This document shows, piece after piece, positions 6,984 through 13,678 of a stretch of DNA of 13,699 nt. The notes beneath the pieces were generated by a model that worked only from the letters and a program-made list of their open reading frames with translations, ran no database searches and was not told the origin of the DNA. Every line of letters starts with the position of its first letter. The first letter of the stretch is position 1. Source of the stretch: Candidatus Desantisiibacteriota bacterium (lineage in GTDB: Bacteria > JACRDZ01); NCBI GenBank assembly GCA_016209155.1, contig JACQWU010000193.1, forward strand, positions 1 to 13,699. Direction: 5' to 3'. The translations under genes and the position numbers were made by a program.

Positions 6984-7838
6984 TTATAAGCTATTTTTGC
7001 TTTTTATTCTATTTTTTTCACGGGTTTTAATTATTTTTGCTCTAATTTCCGGATCATGGATAAATCCCAGCATCATTTTCCGCTGTTCAGGGTTCTTCCA
7101 TCTTTTTTTAGCAGCTTTGCTTAATTTAGCTTTATATTCAGGATCCATTTTTATCTTCATTAATCTATCTCTCTCTTGAGGATTATGCCACATTTCTTTA
7201 ATTGTTTTTACCAGTTTTTTCCTATTTTTAAGGGAGTTTAATTTTTTTAGCATTTTCCCTCTGTATTCCGGATCTTTCCATCTTTTTAATGATTTCTTTC
7301 TAATAACTGCTCTAACCTCAGGATCTCTCAAATGCATAATTCTTTTAGCTTTAAATTCAGGGTTTTCATTCATTTTTATAAAATTTTTTATTCTTCTTTC
7401 TCTATCTTTACTTTTTCCCCAGCTTTCTTTAATTGATTCAGTCATCATTTTTCTATATTTAGGATTCTTCCATCTTTTCTTAGCTTTCTCACTAAGGATC
7501 GCTAACATTTTAGGATTTTTCATATTTTCCCGAAGAACTTTTTCTATTTTTGCACGAGATTTGGGATCATTCCATCTTTTTTTAATGATTTTGCTAAATC
7601 GCTCTGAAAGTTGTTTTCGAAACACCGGATTTTTCAATTTTTGTCGAAGCCTGTAAGTAGTATTATAAAGAAGTAAAGGCGAGACTAATGCAGCATCTTT
7701 ATATATTTTTCTATATTCCCGCATTTCCATAGTATGTTCTTTATATAAATGCGATGCAGTGATTCTTTGATACCAATTATGACATATTGCACATTGAATT
7801 TTATCATCTAATATTTTATTATTAATTTTTCTTTTCAT
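6984..7838 (-). CDS. zinc-finger protein with a long array of NUMOD3-like basic repeats, probable DNA-binding protein
   Basis: A 284-residue, strongly basic protein. The N-terminus has a C2H2 finger, C16-x2-C19-x10-H30-x4-H35, followed by EYRKIYKDA, similar to Ros/MucR-type fingers with one extra residue in the loop. From about residue 66 to the end runs an array of short helical repeats of the form KKRWKNPEYRKKM. The Pro positions (71, 92, 109, 126, 160, 173, 190, 220, 233, 250, 263, with degenerate units at 143 and 203) are spaced 17 or 13 residues apart. Such repeats resemble NUMOD3-type DNA-binding modules of homing endonucleases, but no GIY-YIG or HNH catalytic motif is present. Start ATG 7838-7836 has AAAGGG 7 nt upstream and its own promoter. 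Function is inferred as sequence-specific DNA binding; a stand-alone relic of a homing enzyme is also possible. Confidence 0.7.
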   Translation of the reverse strand: MKRKINNKILDDKIQCAICHNWYQRITASHLYKEHTMEMREYRKIYKDAALVSPLLLYNTTYRLRQKLKNPVFRKQLSERFSKIIKKRWNDPKSRAKIEKVLRENMKNPKMLAILSEKAKKRWKNPKYRKMMTESIKESWGKSKDRERRIKNFIKMNENPEFKAKRIMHLRDPEVRAVIRKKSLKRWKDPEYRGKMLKKLNSLKNRKKLVKTIKEMWHNPQERDRLMKIKMDPEYKAKLSKAAKKRWKNPEQRKMMLGFIHDPEIRAKIIKTREKNRIKSKNSL

Positions 7839-7851
7839 ATTATAGCCCTTT

Positions 7852-7882
7852 ATATATAGGTAAGCAATTATTACCTTTATAT
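7852..7882. promoter_or_regulatory. 31-nt interrupted palindrome in the leader of the repeat-protein gene
   Basis: Arms ATATAtAGGTAA and TTACCTtTATAT pair at 11 of 12 positions around the 7-nt centre GCAATTA. On the minus strand it begins close to the expected start of transcription of the repeat-protein gene (about 7879) and ends 14 nt before its ATG. It could be an operator or an mRNA hairpin. Confidence 0.45.
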
Positions 7883-7885
7883 TAA

Positions 7886-7915
7886 ATTATAAGTTATTTT
7901 AGCTTTCAGCGTCAA
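7886..7915 (-). promoter_or_regulatory. promoter of the zinc-finger/repeat-protein gene
   Basis: On the minus strand, TTGACG (7915-7910) and a perfect TATAAT (7891-7886) are separated by 18 bp. The -35 box is the left half of an inverted repeat, GTCAAA-N5-TTTGAC (7911-7927), shared with the divergent glnE promoter. Confidence 0.65.
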
Positions 7916-7922
7916 ATAGTTT

Positions 7923-7952
7923 TTGACCTGACATTAATTAATATTATATAAT
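7923..7952 (+). promoter_or_regulatory. promoter of glnE
   Basis: TTGACC (7923-7928) and a perfect TATAAT (7947-7952) are separated by 18 bp. The short leader then carries GGGGG (7964-7968), a ribosome binding site 5 nt before the ATG at 7974. The -35 box stands back to back with that of the leftward gene. Confidence 0.65.
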
Positions 7953-7973
7953 CTAAAAAAAAAGGGGGAAATA

Positions 7974-9296
7974 ATGGAGATGGATCATGATGAATATAAA
8001 CTTCTTTTTGCGCCAATACTTGCAAAAGAAGAAATAGCATCCATTCTTAGCCCTTATGGATTTAAAGATATACCCAAAGCTGATAATAATATACAGCTTA
8101 TAGCCGGGGATCCATTACAAAGAAAAGTTTTTGCGATTTTCTTTATCCATTTATTGAAAATCCTTGGGGAATCTCCTGATCCTGATATGGCTCTTAATAA
8201 TATGGAAAAATATATCAGGAATGTAGCAAGCCCTGTTTCCTTATTTTCTTTTTTTGCAAATAATTTAAAACCTCTGGAAATATTAATCTTGATATTGTCA
8301 CATAGCCAGTTTTTTTCAGATATAATATGCATAAATACAACCTATTTTGACTGGCTTTTTGAATCAAAAAATATAGGAATTGCTAAAACATCCGCAGACT
8401 TTTCATATGATATTAATGAAATGCTTAAATCCGTTAAAAGTTTTGAAAAAAAAACCAATATACTCCGTATTTTTAAACGCCGGGAAATACTCAGAATAGG
8501 TGTAAACGATTTAATTGATGCTCTTTCGCAGGAAGCAGTCATGCGGCAAATTTCTCTCCTTGCTGAAACTCTGCTCGAAGCAGCATATCAAATATCGAAA
8601 GAAGAACTCCAGCTAACATATGGAATACCAAAAACACCTCATAAAGAGGAGGCTGATTTCTGCATAATAAGCATGGGAAAATTGGGCGGAGAGGAGTTAA
8701 ATTACAGTTCAGACATTGATATTATTTTTATTTATTCTGATGATGGAGAGGTAGAAAATACAGATAAGAAATCTCAAAATATAATTTCTAATCTTGATTT
8801 TTTCACAAAACTTGCAGAGATGATTATCCGTCATATTTCAAACATTACAGATGAAGGTTATTGTTTCAGGGTTGATACACGCCTTAGGCCTGACGGCAAA
8901 TCAGGACAACTGGTGCGCAGTCTTGAAAGTATGGAAAAATATTATTACAGTCATGGAGAAACATGGGAACGGCAGGCACTTATTAAAGCCAGAGTTGCAG
9001 CAGGAGACAGGAAACTCGGAAAAACTTTTCTTAAAAAAATTGATGGTTTTATATACAGAAAATATCTTGATTACCAGGCAATTCAGGAAATAAAAATGCT
9101 TAAAAATAGAATCGAACAGGAAGTTGATAAAAAAGAACTTTTTGAGCGTGAAGTAAAATTGGGATATGGCGGAATTCGCGATATTGAATTCACCGTTCAG
9201 TTTCTTCAGCTTTTACATGGCGGAGAAAATGAAATTTTAAAAAATACAAATACATTAACGACCTTAAAAAATCTTTTCATCGGAATAAACCTATAG
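7974..9296 (+). CDS. glnE: glutamine synthetase adenylyltransferase/deadenylylase, N-terminal (deadenylylase) part, truncated
   Basis: GlnE adds and removes AMP on glutamine synthetase in response to PII and glutamine; the N-terminal half carries the deadenylylation activity. Here it has RIFKRREILRIGVNDLI (165-181), GKLGGEELNYSSDIDIIF (235-252) with the metal-binding pair D247/D249, RVDTRLRPDGKSG (299-311) and GYGGIRDIEFTVQFLQ (397-412). It stops after TLTTLKNLFIGINL, where the helical segment AYxFLRxxEHRLQ...MGY should follow. The reading frame downstream, one base back (-1), picks up again with RNKPIDTK and EEFRKDYKMHTENIRQ, so about 45-50 residues appear lost together with the frame. Start and ribosome binding site are sound. 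As it stands the enzyme is broken or misassembled. Confidence 0.88.
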   Translation: MEMDHDEYKLLFAPILAKEEIASILSPYGFKDIPKADNNIQLIAGDPLQRKVFAIFFIHLLKILGESPDPDMALNNMEKYIRNVASPVSLFSFFANNLKPLEILILILSHSQFFSDIICINTTYFDWLFESKNIGIAKTSADFSYDINEMLKSVKSFEKKTNILRIFKRREILRIGVNDLIDALSQEAVMRQISLLAETLLEAAYQISKEELQLTYGIPKTPHKEEADFCIISMGKLGGEELNYSSDIDIIFIYSDDGEVENTDKKSQNIISNLDFFTKLAEMIIRHISNITDEGYCFRVDTRLRPDGKSGQLVRSLESMEKYYYSHGETWERQALIKARVAAGDRKLGKTFLKKIDGFIYRKYLDYQAIQEIKMLKNRIEQEVDKKELFEREVKLGYGGIRDIEFTVQFLQLLHGGENEILKNTNTLTTLKNLFIGINL

Positions 9297-9349
9297 ATAC
9301 AAAGCAAGAGATAAAAACGCCGGGAGAAGAGTTTCGTAAAGATTATAAG

Positions 9350-10837
9350 ATGCATACAGAAAACATACGGCAGGTTTTTATGCATCTGTTCCAGGGGCTA
9401 TTTCAGTATAATATAGAGCAGGCTGAGGAAACCGATTTGATATTAAATCCTAATCCGGACGGGACTTTGATATTAAATATTCTTTCCCGCTATAATTTCT
9501 ATGATATAAAAAAAGCATATAAAAACCTTAAACTTTTAAGTGAGCGTGATATTTTTACCCCTTATACTTTCCGTACAAAAAAATATTTAGCTAATATTTT
9601 GCCTATACTTTTAAAAGGATGTTATTCCTCATCCCGCCCTGACCGGGCATTAAATAACTTTGAATATTTTACAGGGAAATTAGGCGCTAAAACTATATTT
9701 TATGAAAGTTTGAAATCAAGTCCCAATATGATCTCAATACTGACTAATATTTTTGGCACAAGCATTTATCTTAGCGATATTTTAATGCAAAATCCTGAAT
9801 TCCGTGATCTTATAGTTAAAATACTCGGGACTATTCTTACCGGAATAAATTTTTTTATGCATAAAAATATGCAAAGGACAATGAAAGCCCTTACACAGCT
9901 TGCTTTATTTATTCTGGAAAATATATTTTATACAAACTGGGAAAATTCACAATTAAAAGGGAAGATCTCTTTATGTATTTTAAGTCTCGGGAAATTGGGC
10001 AGAAAAGAACTTAATTTTGACTCTGACCTGGATATTATATTTTGTTATGAAATACATCAAGACCATATTAATTCTAATGAATCTATGGAAATTCATTATA
10101 TGGTTTGCGAGTGGATAAAAAAATTTTTACAGGATATGCAGAAAATATATAAAGTTGATTTGCGATTACGCCCCATGGGAAACTCCGGAGAATTGGCAAT
10201 CCCATTATCTCGGTTTCTGGAATACTTTCAAAAACAGGCACGCACATGGGAAAAAATAGCTTTTCTTAAAGCAAGTTTTGGCGGTGGAGATAAAAAAACA
10301 GCAGAAAAATTAATAACAGGTATTCGAAAAATAATATTTGCGTCACTATCAAACGAAAAACTCTTATATGATATTATTGAAATTAAAAATTTGATAGAAA
10401 AAAATACTAAAGATAGTGCCAATGATTTCAAACATGGAATCGGCGGACTTATGGAAATTGAGTTTATAATAGATTATATAGTATTAAAAAGTGGTATGGA
10501 AAAATATTTTCTGTCCGGTACAGGGACTACCAACTCATTAAAAATTTTAAAAGAATTAAAAATAAAAAAACTTATTACTTCCAAAGACTATAATATTCTA
10601 AAAAATGCATATATATTCCTTATGCATATTGAAATGACACTCCGGCTAAATATGACAGGTGAAAAAACATATATTCTTTCAAATGATCCTGAATGGATTA
10701 CTTTAGCGGCCAGACAGATGGGATATAATACTGTGGAACAATTTATATCACAATACAAAAAAAATTCCGCTTGCGTAAGAGATATATTTGATAAATTAAA
10801 TATTCAGGTTGATAGACTGAAGGCTGAAGACTTTTAG
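9350..10837 (+). CDS. glnE: glutamine synthetase adenylyltransferase, C-terminal (adenylyltransferase) part of a broken gene
   Basis: The nucleotidyltransferase half that adenylylates glutamine synthetase: GKLGRKELNFDSDLDIIF (214-231) with D226/D228, KVDLRLRPMGNSGEL (268-282), TWEKIAFLKASFGGGD (299-314), GIGGLMEIEFIIDYI (363-377) and the closing helical bundle AYIFLMHIEMTLRLN...ARQMGY (420-459). ATG 9350 has no convincing Shine-Dalgarno, and the frame is open upstream to 9233, overlapping the first part by 64 nt, so this is probably a continuation, not a separate gene. The spacing from LSDI (141-144) to GKLG is about 47 residues shorter than in the N-terminal half, and the basic 'KRREILRIG' motif is absent, suggesting a second, in-frame deletion. 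The last residues, RLKAEDF, are encoded by the dispersed hairpin repeat. Confidence 0.85.
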   Translation: MHTENIRQVFMHLFQGLFQYNIEQAEETDLILNPNPDGTLILNILSRYNFYDIKKAYKNLKLLSERDIFTPYTFRTKKYLANILPILLKGCYSSSRPDRALNNFEYFTGKLGAKTIFYESLKSSPNMISILTNIFGTSIYLSDILMQNPEFRDLIVKILGTILTGINFFMHKNMQRTMKALTQLALFILENIFYTNWENSQLKGKISLCILSLGKLGRKELNFDSDLDIIFCYEIHQDHINSNESMEIHYMVCEWIKKFLQDMQKIYKVDLRLRPMGNSGELAIPLSRFLEYFQKQARTWEKIAFLKASFGGGDKKTAEKLITGIRKIIFASLSNEKLLYDIIEIKNLIEKNTKDSANDFKHGIGGLMEIEFIIDYIVLKSGMEKYFLSGTGTTNSLKILKELKIKKLITSKDYNILKNAYIFLMHIEMTLRLNMTGEKTYILSNDPEWITLAARQMGYNTVEQFISQYKKNSACVRDIFDKLNIQVDRLKAEDF

Positions 10838-10885
10838 ATACAGATCGCATAATTGCTAATATCCTTCAGCCTTCAGCCTAAATAC
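10813..10885. repeat. dispersed hairpin repeat, copy 2
   Basis: Left arm 10813-10837 pairs with right arm 10855-10885 at 20 or more positions around a 17-nt loop. Arms are nearly identical to those of copy 1, while the loops are unrelated in sequence and length. The element overlaps the 3' end of the glnE fragment: its left arm encodes RLKAEDF and the TAG stop. It separates glnE from murJ and could stop or attenuate transcription. Confidence 0.8.
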
Positions 10886-10893
10886 CTGAATAG

Positions 10894-10921
10894 TTACAAA
10901 AAGTTAAACCTGTGTTAAAAT
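10894..10921 (+). promoter_or_regulatory. candidate promoter of murJ, possibly leaderless
   Basis: TTACAA (10894-10899) and TAAAAT (10916-10921) are separated by 16 bp. The murJ ATG begins 7 nt after the -10 box, where transcription itself would start, and no Shine-Dalgarno precedes the ATG. Confidence 0.35.
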
Positions 10922-10927
10922 ACTTCT

Positions 10928-12574
10928 ATGCTGAAAAAATGGTTTAACAAAGAAACAACTTCAATAAGCGCGGGTGCTGTTATTCTGGCTTTTTCATCTC
11001 TTACCAGCCGTATTATAGGAATACTGCGCGATCGTATTCTTGCCGGCAAATTCGGAGCGGGCGATGCTCTTGATATCTATTATGCTTCTTTCCAGATACC
11101 TGATTTTTTTTACAATATTTTTATTCTTGGAACACTTTCAGTAGCTTTTATTCCCATATTCACATCATATATCAAAAAAAACAATGAATATACTTTTAGC
11201 GAAGAAGCTATGGATTTTACAAATACTATAATTAATGCCACTCTTATCGGAATGGGAACAGGCTGTCTTTTGCTCATGCTATTCACCCCTGCTTTTATAA
11301 CTTATGTAGCTCCGGGATTTACAGGTGAAAAAAGAGAAACAGCAATAGATATTACAAGAATAATACTTATATCTCCGTTTATTTTCAGCATAAGCAGTAT
11401 TTTAAGCAGTATATTGACGTCGTTTAAACGCTTCATCGCTTTTTCTTTTTCGCCGATACTTTATAATTTAGGTATAATTTTCGGAGCATATTTCTTTGCT
11501 CCGATTTGGGGAGTTAAAGGCCTTGCCATGGGAGTTGTGCTTGGTGCATTTTTACATATGCTGATTCAAATCGCTCCGGTAAAAAATATTGGATATGTAT
11601 ATAAAAAAATTATAAACCTTAAACTTCCCGGAGTCAAAGAATTCAAACGTCTTTTCATTCCAAGAATTTTTGGAATAGATATTTCACAGACAAGTCTTTT
11701 AATCGGCAGTATTATAGGATCCACCTTAAGCACAGGCACTATTACCATATTTAATCTTGCAAACAATCTCCAGAGTATGCCGATTGGTCTTTTCAGTATT
11801 TCACTTGTTAGCTCTGCATTCCCGCATCTGGCGGAAGCCTATTCTCAAAAAGACTTTAATCAATTCGGAGAAATTTTTTATAAAACCGCATCCAAAATTC
11901 TTTTCTTCATAATACCTTCCGCAATATTTTTATATGTATTGCGTATACCTATTATTAAATTTATTCTGGCAACAGGCAAATTCACCCAAAAAGATGTAGC
12001 AATAACCGGCGCAGTGCTTGGATGCTTTTATTTCAGCCTTTTCTCACAGGGAATGACTCCGCTTATTCTGCGATGCTACTATTCAATGCACGATACAATA
12101 ACTCCGTTTATAATAAACCTTATAAGTATTGCGATTGATGTGACGGCATCCTACCTATTCATTAAATTATTAACACCTTCAACAGAATTTTACTTATTCA
12201 GTCAAAAAATATTAAATCTGACAAACTACGAGGATATAAGAGTTATGGGACTTGTACTGGGTTTTTCCCTAACAAGCATTATCCATATGACCATGTTATA
12301 TTTCATTCTGCATTTGCGTGTTAAAAACCTATACGGTAAAAAACTTCTTATTTCTTCATTAAAATTTCTCTTCGCATCTATCATAGCGGGTTTTATTTTA
12401 AATTTTCTCAAGCACTATTTAGAAACATTACTGCCATCTCAAAACATACTGACTCTGGCTTTAATACTGATAGCATCAGGCATAATAGGAATTTTGATAT
12501 ATACGTTTATCTCATGGATATTAAAAGTGGAAGAGATTATATCGATTAAAAAATGGTATTTGTTGAAAAAATAA
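10928..12574 (+). CDS. murJ: MurJ/MviN-type lipid II flippase
   Basis: A 548-residue polytopic membrane protein of the MOP superfamily that moves lipid II across the inner membrane for peptidoglycan synthesis. The N-terminal signature is clear: SLTSRIIGILRDRILAGKFG (24-43), then DALDIYYASFQIPDFFYN and GTLSVAFIPIF. About 14 hydrophobic segments can be traced, including the two extra C-terminal ones usual for MurJ. The second-helix region reads NIFILGTLS where proteobacterial MurJ has RRxFAEGA, so two charged residues important in E. coli are replaced; similar forms are familiar from divergent phyla. SSAFPHLAEAYSQKD (297-311) and GMTPLILRCYYSMHDTITP are further family blocks. Start ATG 10928 lacks a ribosome binding site but aligns with the expected N-terminus. 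Monocistronic, downstream of the hairpin repeat. Confidence 0.92.
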   Translation: MLKKWFNKETTSISAGAVILAFSSLTSRIIGILRDRILAGKFGAGDALDIYYASFQIPDFFYNIFILGTLSVAFIPIFTSYIKKNNEYTFSEEAMDFTNTIINATLIGMGTGCLLLMLFTPAFITYVAPGFTGEKRETAIDITRIILISPFIFSISSILSSILTSFKRFIAFSFSPILYNLGIIFGAYFFAPIWGVKGLAMGVVLGAFLHMLIQIAPVKNIGYVYKKIINLKLPGVKEFKRLFIPRIFGIDISQTSLLIGSIIGSTLSTGTITIFNLANNLQSMPIGLFSISLVSSAFPHLAEAYSQKDFNQFGEIFYKTASKILFFIIPSAIFLYVLRIPIIKFILATGKFTQKDVAITGAVLGCFYFSLFSQGMTPLILRCYYSMHDTITPFIINLISIAIDVTASYLFIKLLTPSTEFYLFSQKILNLTNYEDIRVMGLVLGFSLTSIIHMTMLYFILHLRVKNLYGKKLLISSLKFLFASIIAGFILNFLKHYLETLLPSQNILTLALILIASGIIGILIYTFISWILKVEEIISIKKWYLLKK

Positions 12575-12591
12575 ATACAAAAAATAAATTA

Positions 12592-12723
12592 TTACGATAA
12601 CCATGAGGTAGGAGCAATCTCCGTATTCATCGTTTCATTCACATCTTCAGCCGCACATACCGGACACTCATGTTTTTGATGACCAACCTTTAAGTGGCGT
12701 GAGCGGTTACATAAATTTAACAT
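12592..12723 (-). CDS. small ORF with a CxxC motif, unknown function
   Basis: A 43-codon reading frame, ATG 12723-12721 to TAA 12594-12592, ending WLS. The peptide has C5, then HLKVGHQKHECPVC with H10, H15, H18 and C20-x2-C23, which could bind one zinc ion. Its G+C (about 43% over 12601-12720) is clearly above that of the surrounding DNA, as expected for a constrained coding stretch in an otherwise poor intergenic region. No Shine-Dalgarno is present, but TATACT (12735-12730) lies 6 nt before the ATG, allowing a leaderless transcript. It converges with murJ and lies back to back with the MerR gene. I do not recognise a family; it could still be a chance frame. Confidence 0.4.
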   Translation of the reverse strand: MLNLCNRSRHLKVGHQKHECPVCAAEDVNETMNTEIAPTSWLS

Positions 12724-12744
12724 TAAAAAAGTATAAAAAAAATC

Positions 12745-12775
12745 TTGACTCTCCTCCATGGGCAGGGTTTATAGT
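12745..12775 (+). promoter_or_regulatory. MerR-type promoter with 19-bp spacer
   Basis: TTGACT (12745-12750) and TATAGT (12770-12775) are separated by 19 bp, the overlong spacing typical of promoters that MerR-family activators untwist. The spacer holds CTCCTCCATGGGCAGGG, with an imperfect dyad (CCT 12753-12755 with AGG 12764-12766, around 12759/12760) where the regulator would bind. It drives the adjacent regulator gene, so autoregulation is likely. Confidence 0.7.
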
Positions 12776-12827
12776 ATTTAAAACTGGAATAGAGGTTTGA
12801 AAAACAAATTTTGAATGGGAGAGAAAA

Positions 12828-13625
12828 ATGCTGCCGATTGGTGAATTTTCAAAAGTTACTCAACTTACCATTAAAGCCTTAAGAATATATCATGAAGAGG
12901 GAATCCTTATTCCTGATAAAATTGATAAATTTACAAATTACCGGTATTATGGAGATAAGGCTTTTGAAAGAGCGAAGATTATAAAAGATTTAAAGGAATT
13001 TGGTTTTTCGCTAAATGAAATAAAATCAATTTTGGAAATCTGCAAGGATGACAGGGAAGTAGCTGTTTTTTTAGAGAAAAAATTAAAAGAAATTGAGTCT
13101 AAAATAAAAGAGCATAAATTTTTAAAAGAAAAATTAAAATTATACATTGAAAATTCAAAGGAGGATATTAAAATGGATGAAAATTTTAGCGTTGTAGAAA
13201 AAAGTTTACCGGAAAAATTTATCTGCGGAATAAGATTCACAGGGATATATCAGGAAGTAGGAAATTACTTTAAGGAAATATATAAAAAAGCAGGCAGATA
13301 TTCCACGGGTACAGCTTTTGCTCTTTATTATGATGCGGAATACAAAGAAAATGATGCTGATATCGAGACCTGTACTGAAGTTAAAAAAGAGGTTAAAATC
13401 GAAGGTTTAAATTGCAGAAAACTTCAGGGCGGTAAATGTGTGAGTATTATGCACAAAGGGCCATACGCAAATCTACACAAAAGTTATAAAAAAATATTTG
13501 ATTATTGCACAGAGAAAAAATATAAAATTTTAATTCCTATCAGGGAATTCTATATTAAGGGACCGGGAATGATTTTCAAAGGCAATCCGAATTATTATAT
13601 TTCGGAGATTGTATTTATGGTTTAA
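12828..13625 (+). CDS. MerR-family transcriptional regulator with GyrI-like effector-binding domain (BmrR type)
   Basis: Residues 1-75 form the MerR winged helix-turn-helix (IGEFSKVTQLTIKALRIYHE, then NYRYY and IKDLKEFGFSLNEIKSIL). A coiled-coil dimer helix follows (about 76-113, EKKLKEIESKIKEHKFLKEK). Residues 120-265 are a GyrI-like/AraC effector-binding domain with GPYANLHKSY (211-220), IREFYIKGP (238-246; E240 corresponds to the conserved acidic residue) and the terminal YISEIVFMV. In BmrR such domains bind lipophilic cations and switch on an efflux gene; the ligand here is unknown and no transporter lies in the window. ATG 12828 has GGGAG 6 nt upstream. Its own promoter has MerR architecture. 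A promoter-like stretch follows, so a target gene may lie just outside. Confidence 0.9.
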   Translation: MLPIGEFSKVTQLTIKALRIYHEEGILIPDKIDKFTNYRYYGDKAFERAKIIKDLKEFGFSLNEIKSILEICKDDREVAVFLEKKLKEIESKIKEHKFLKEKLKLYIENSKEDIKMDENFSVVEKSLPEKFICGIRFTGIYQEVGNYFKEIYKKAGRYSTGTAFALYYDAEYKENDADIETCTEVKKEVKIEGLNCRKLQGGKCVSIMHKGPYANLHKSYKKIFDYCTEKKYKILIPIREFYIKGPGMIFKGNPNYYISEIVFMV

Positions 13626-13646
13626 AAAAAAAATCAAAAAAAATTC

Positions 13647-13678
13647 TTGACAACCAATGGTTTGCTTCTTTTGCTTCT
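13647..13678 (+). promoter_or_regulatory. promoter-like stretch with small palindrome and tandem repeat
   Basis: A perfect -35 TTGACA (13647-13652) overlaps the palindrome AACCA-A-TGGTT (13652-13662) and is followed by two tandem copies of TTTGCTTCT (13661-13669 and 13670-13678). No good -10 box is found 16-20 bp downstream, so it may be a regulated promoter or only part of one. It would serve a gene beyond the window. Confidence 0.3.

Noticed and set aside
7000-7800. regularly spaced similar words, superficially array-like
   Set aside because: The periodicity is 51 or 39 nt, coincides with codon-level repeats of a long open frame and varies in sequence; it encodes protein repeats, not a CRISPR array.
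13621-13646. terminator after the MerR gene
   Set aside because: There is only an A-rich run with no GC stem, so no intrinsic terminator can be supported.
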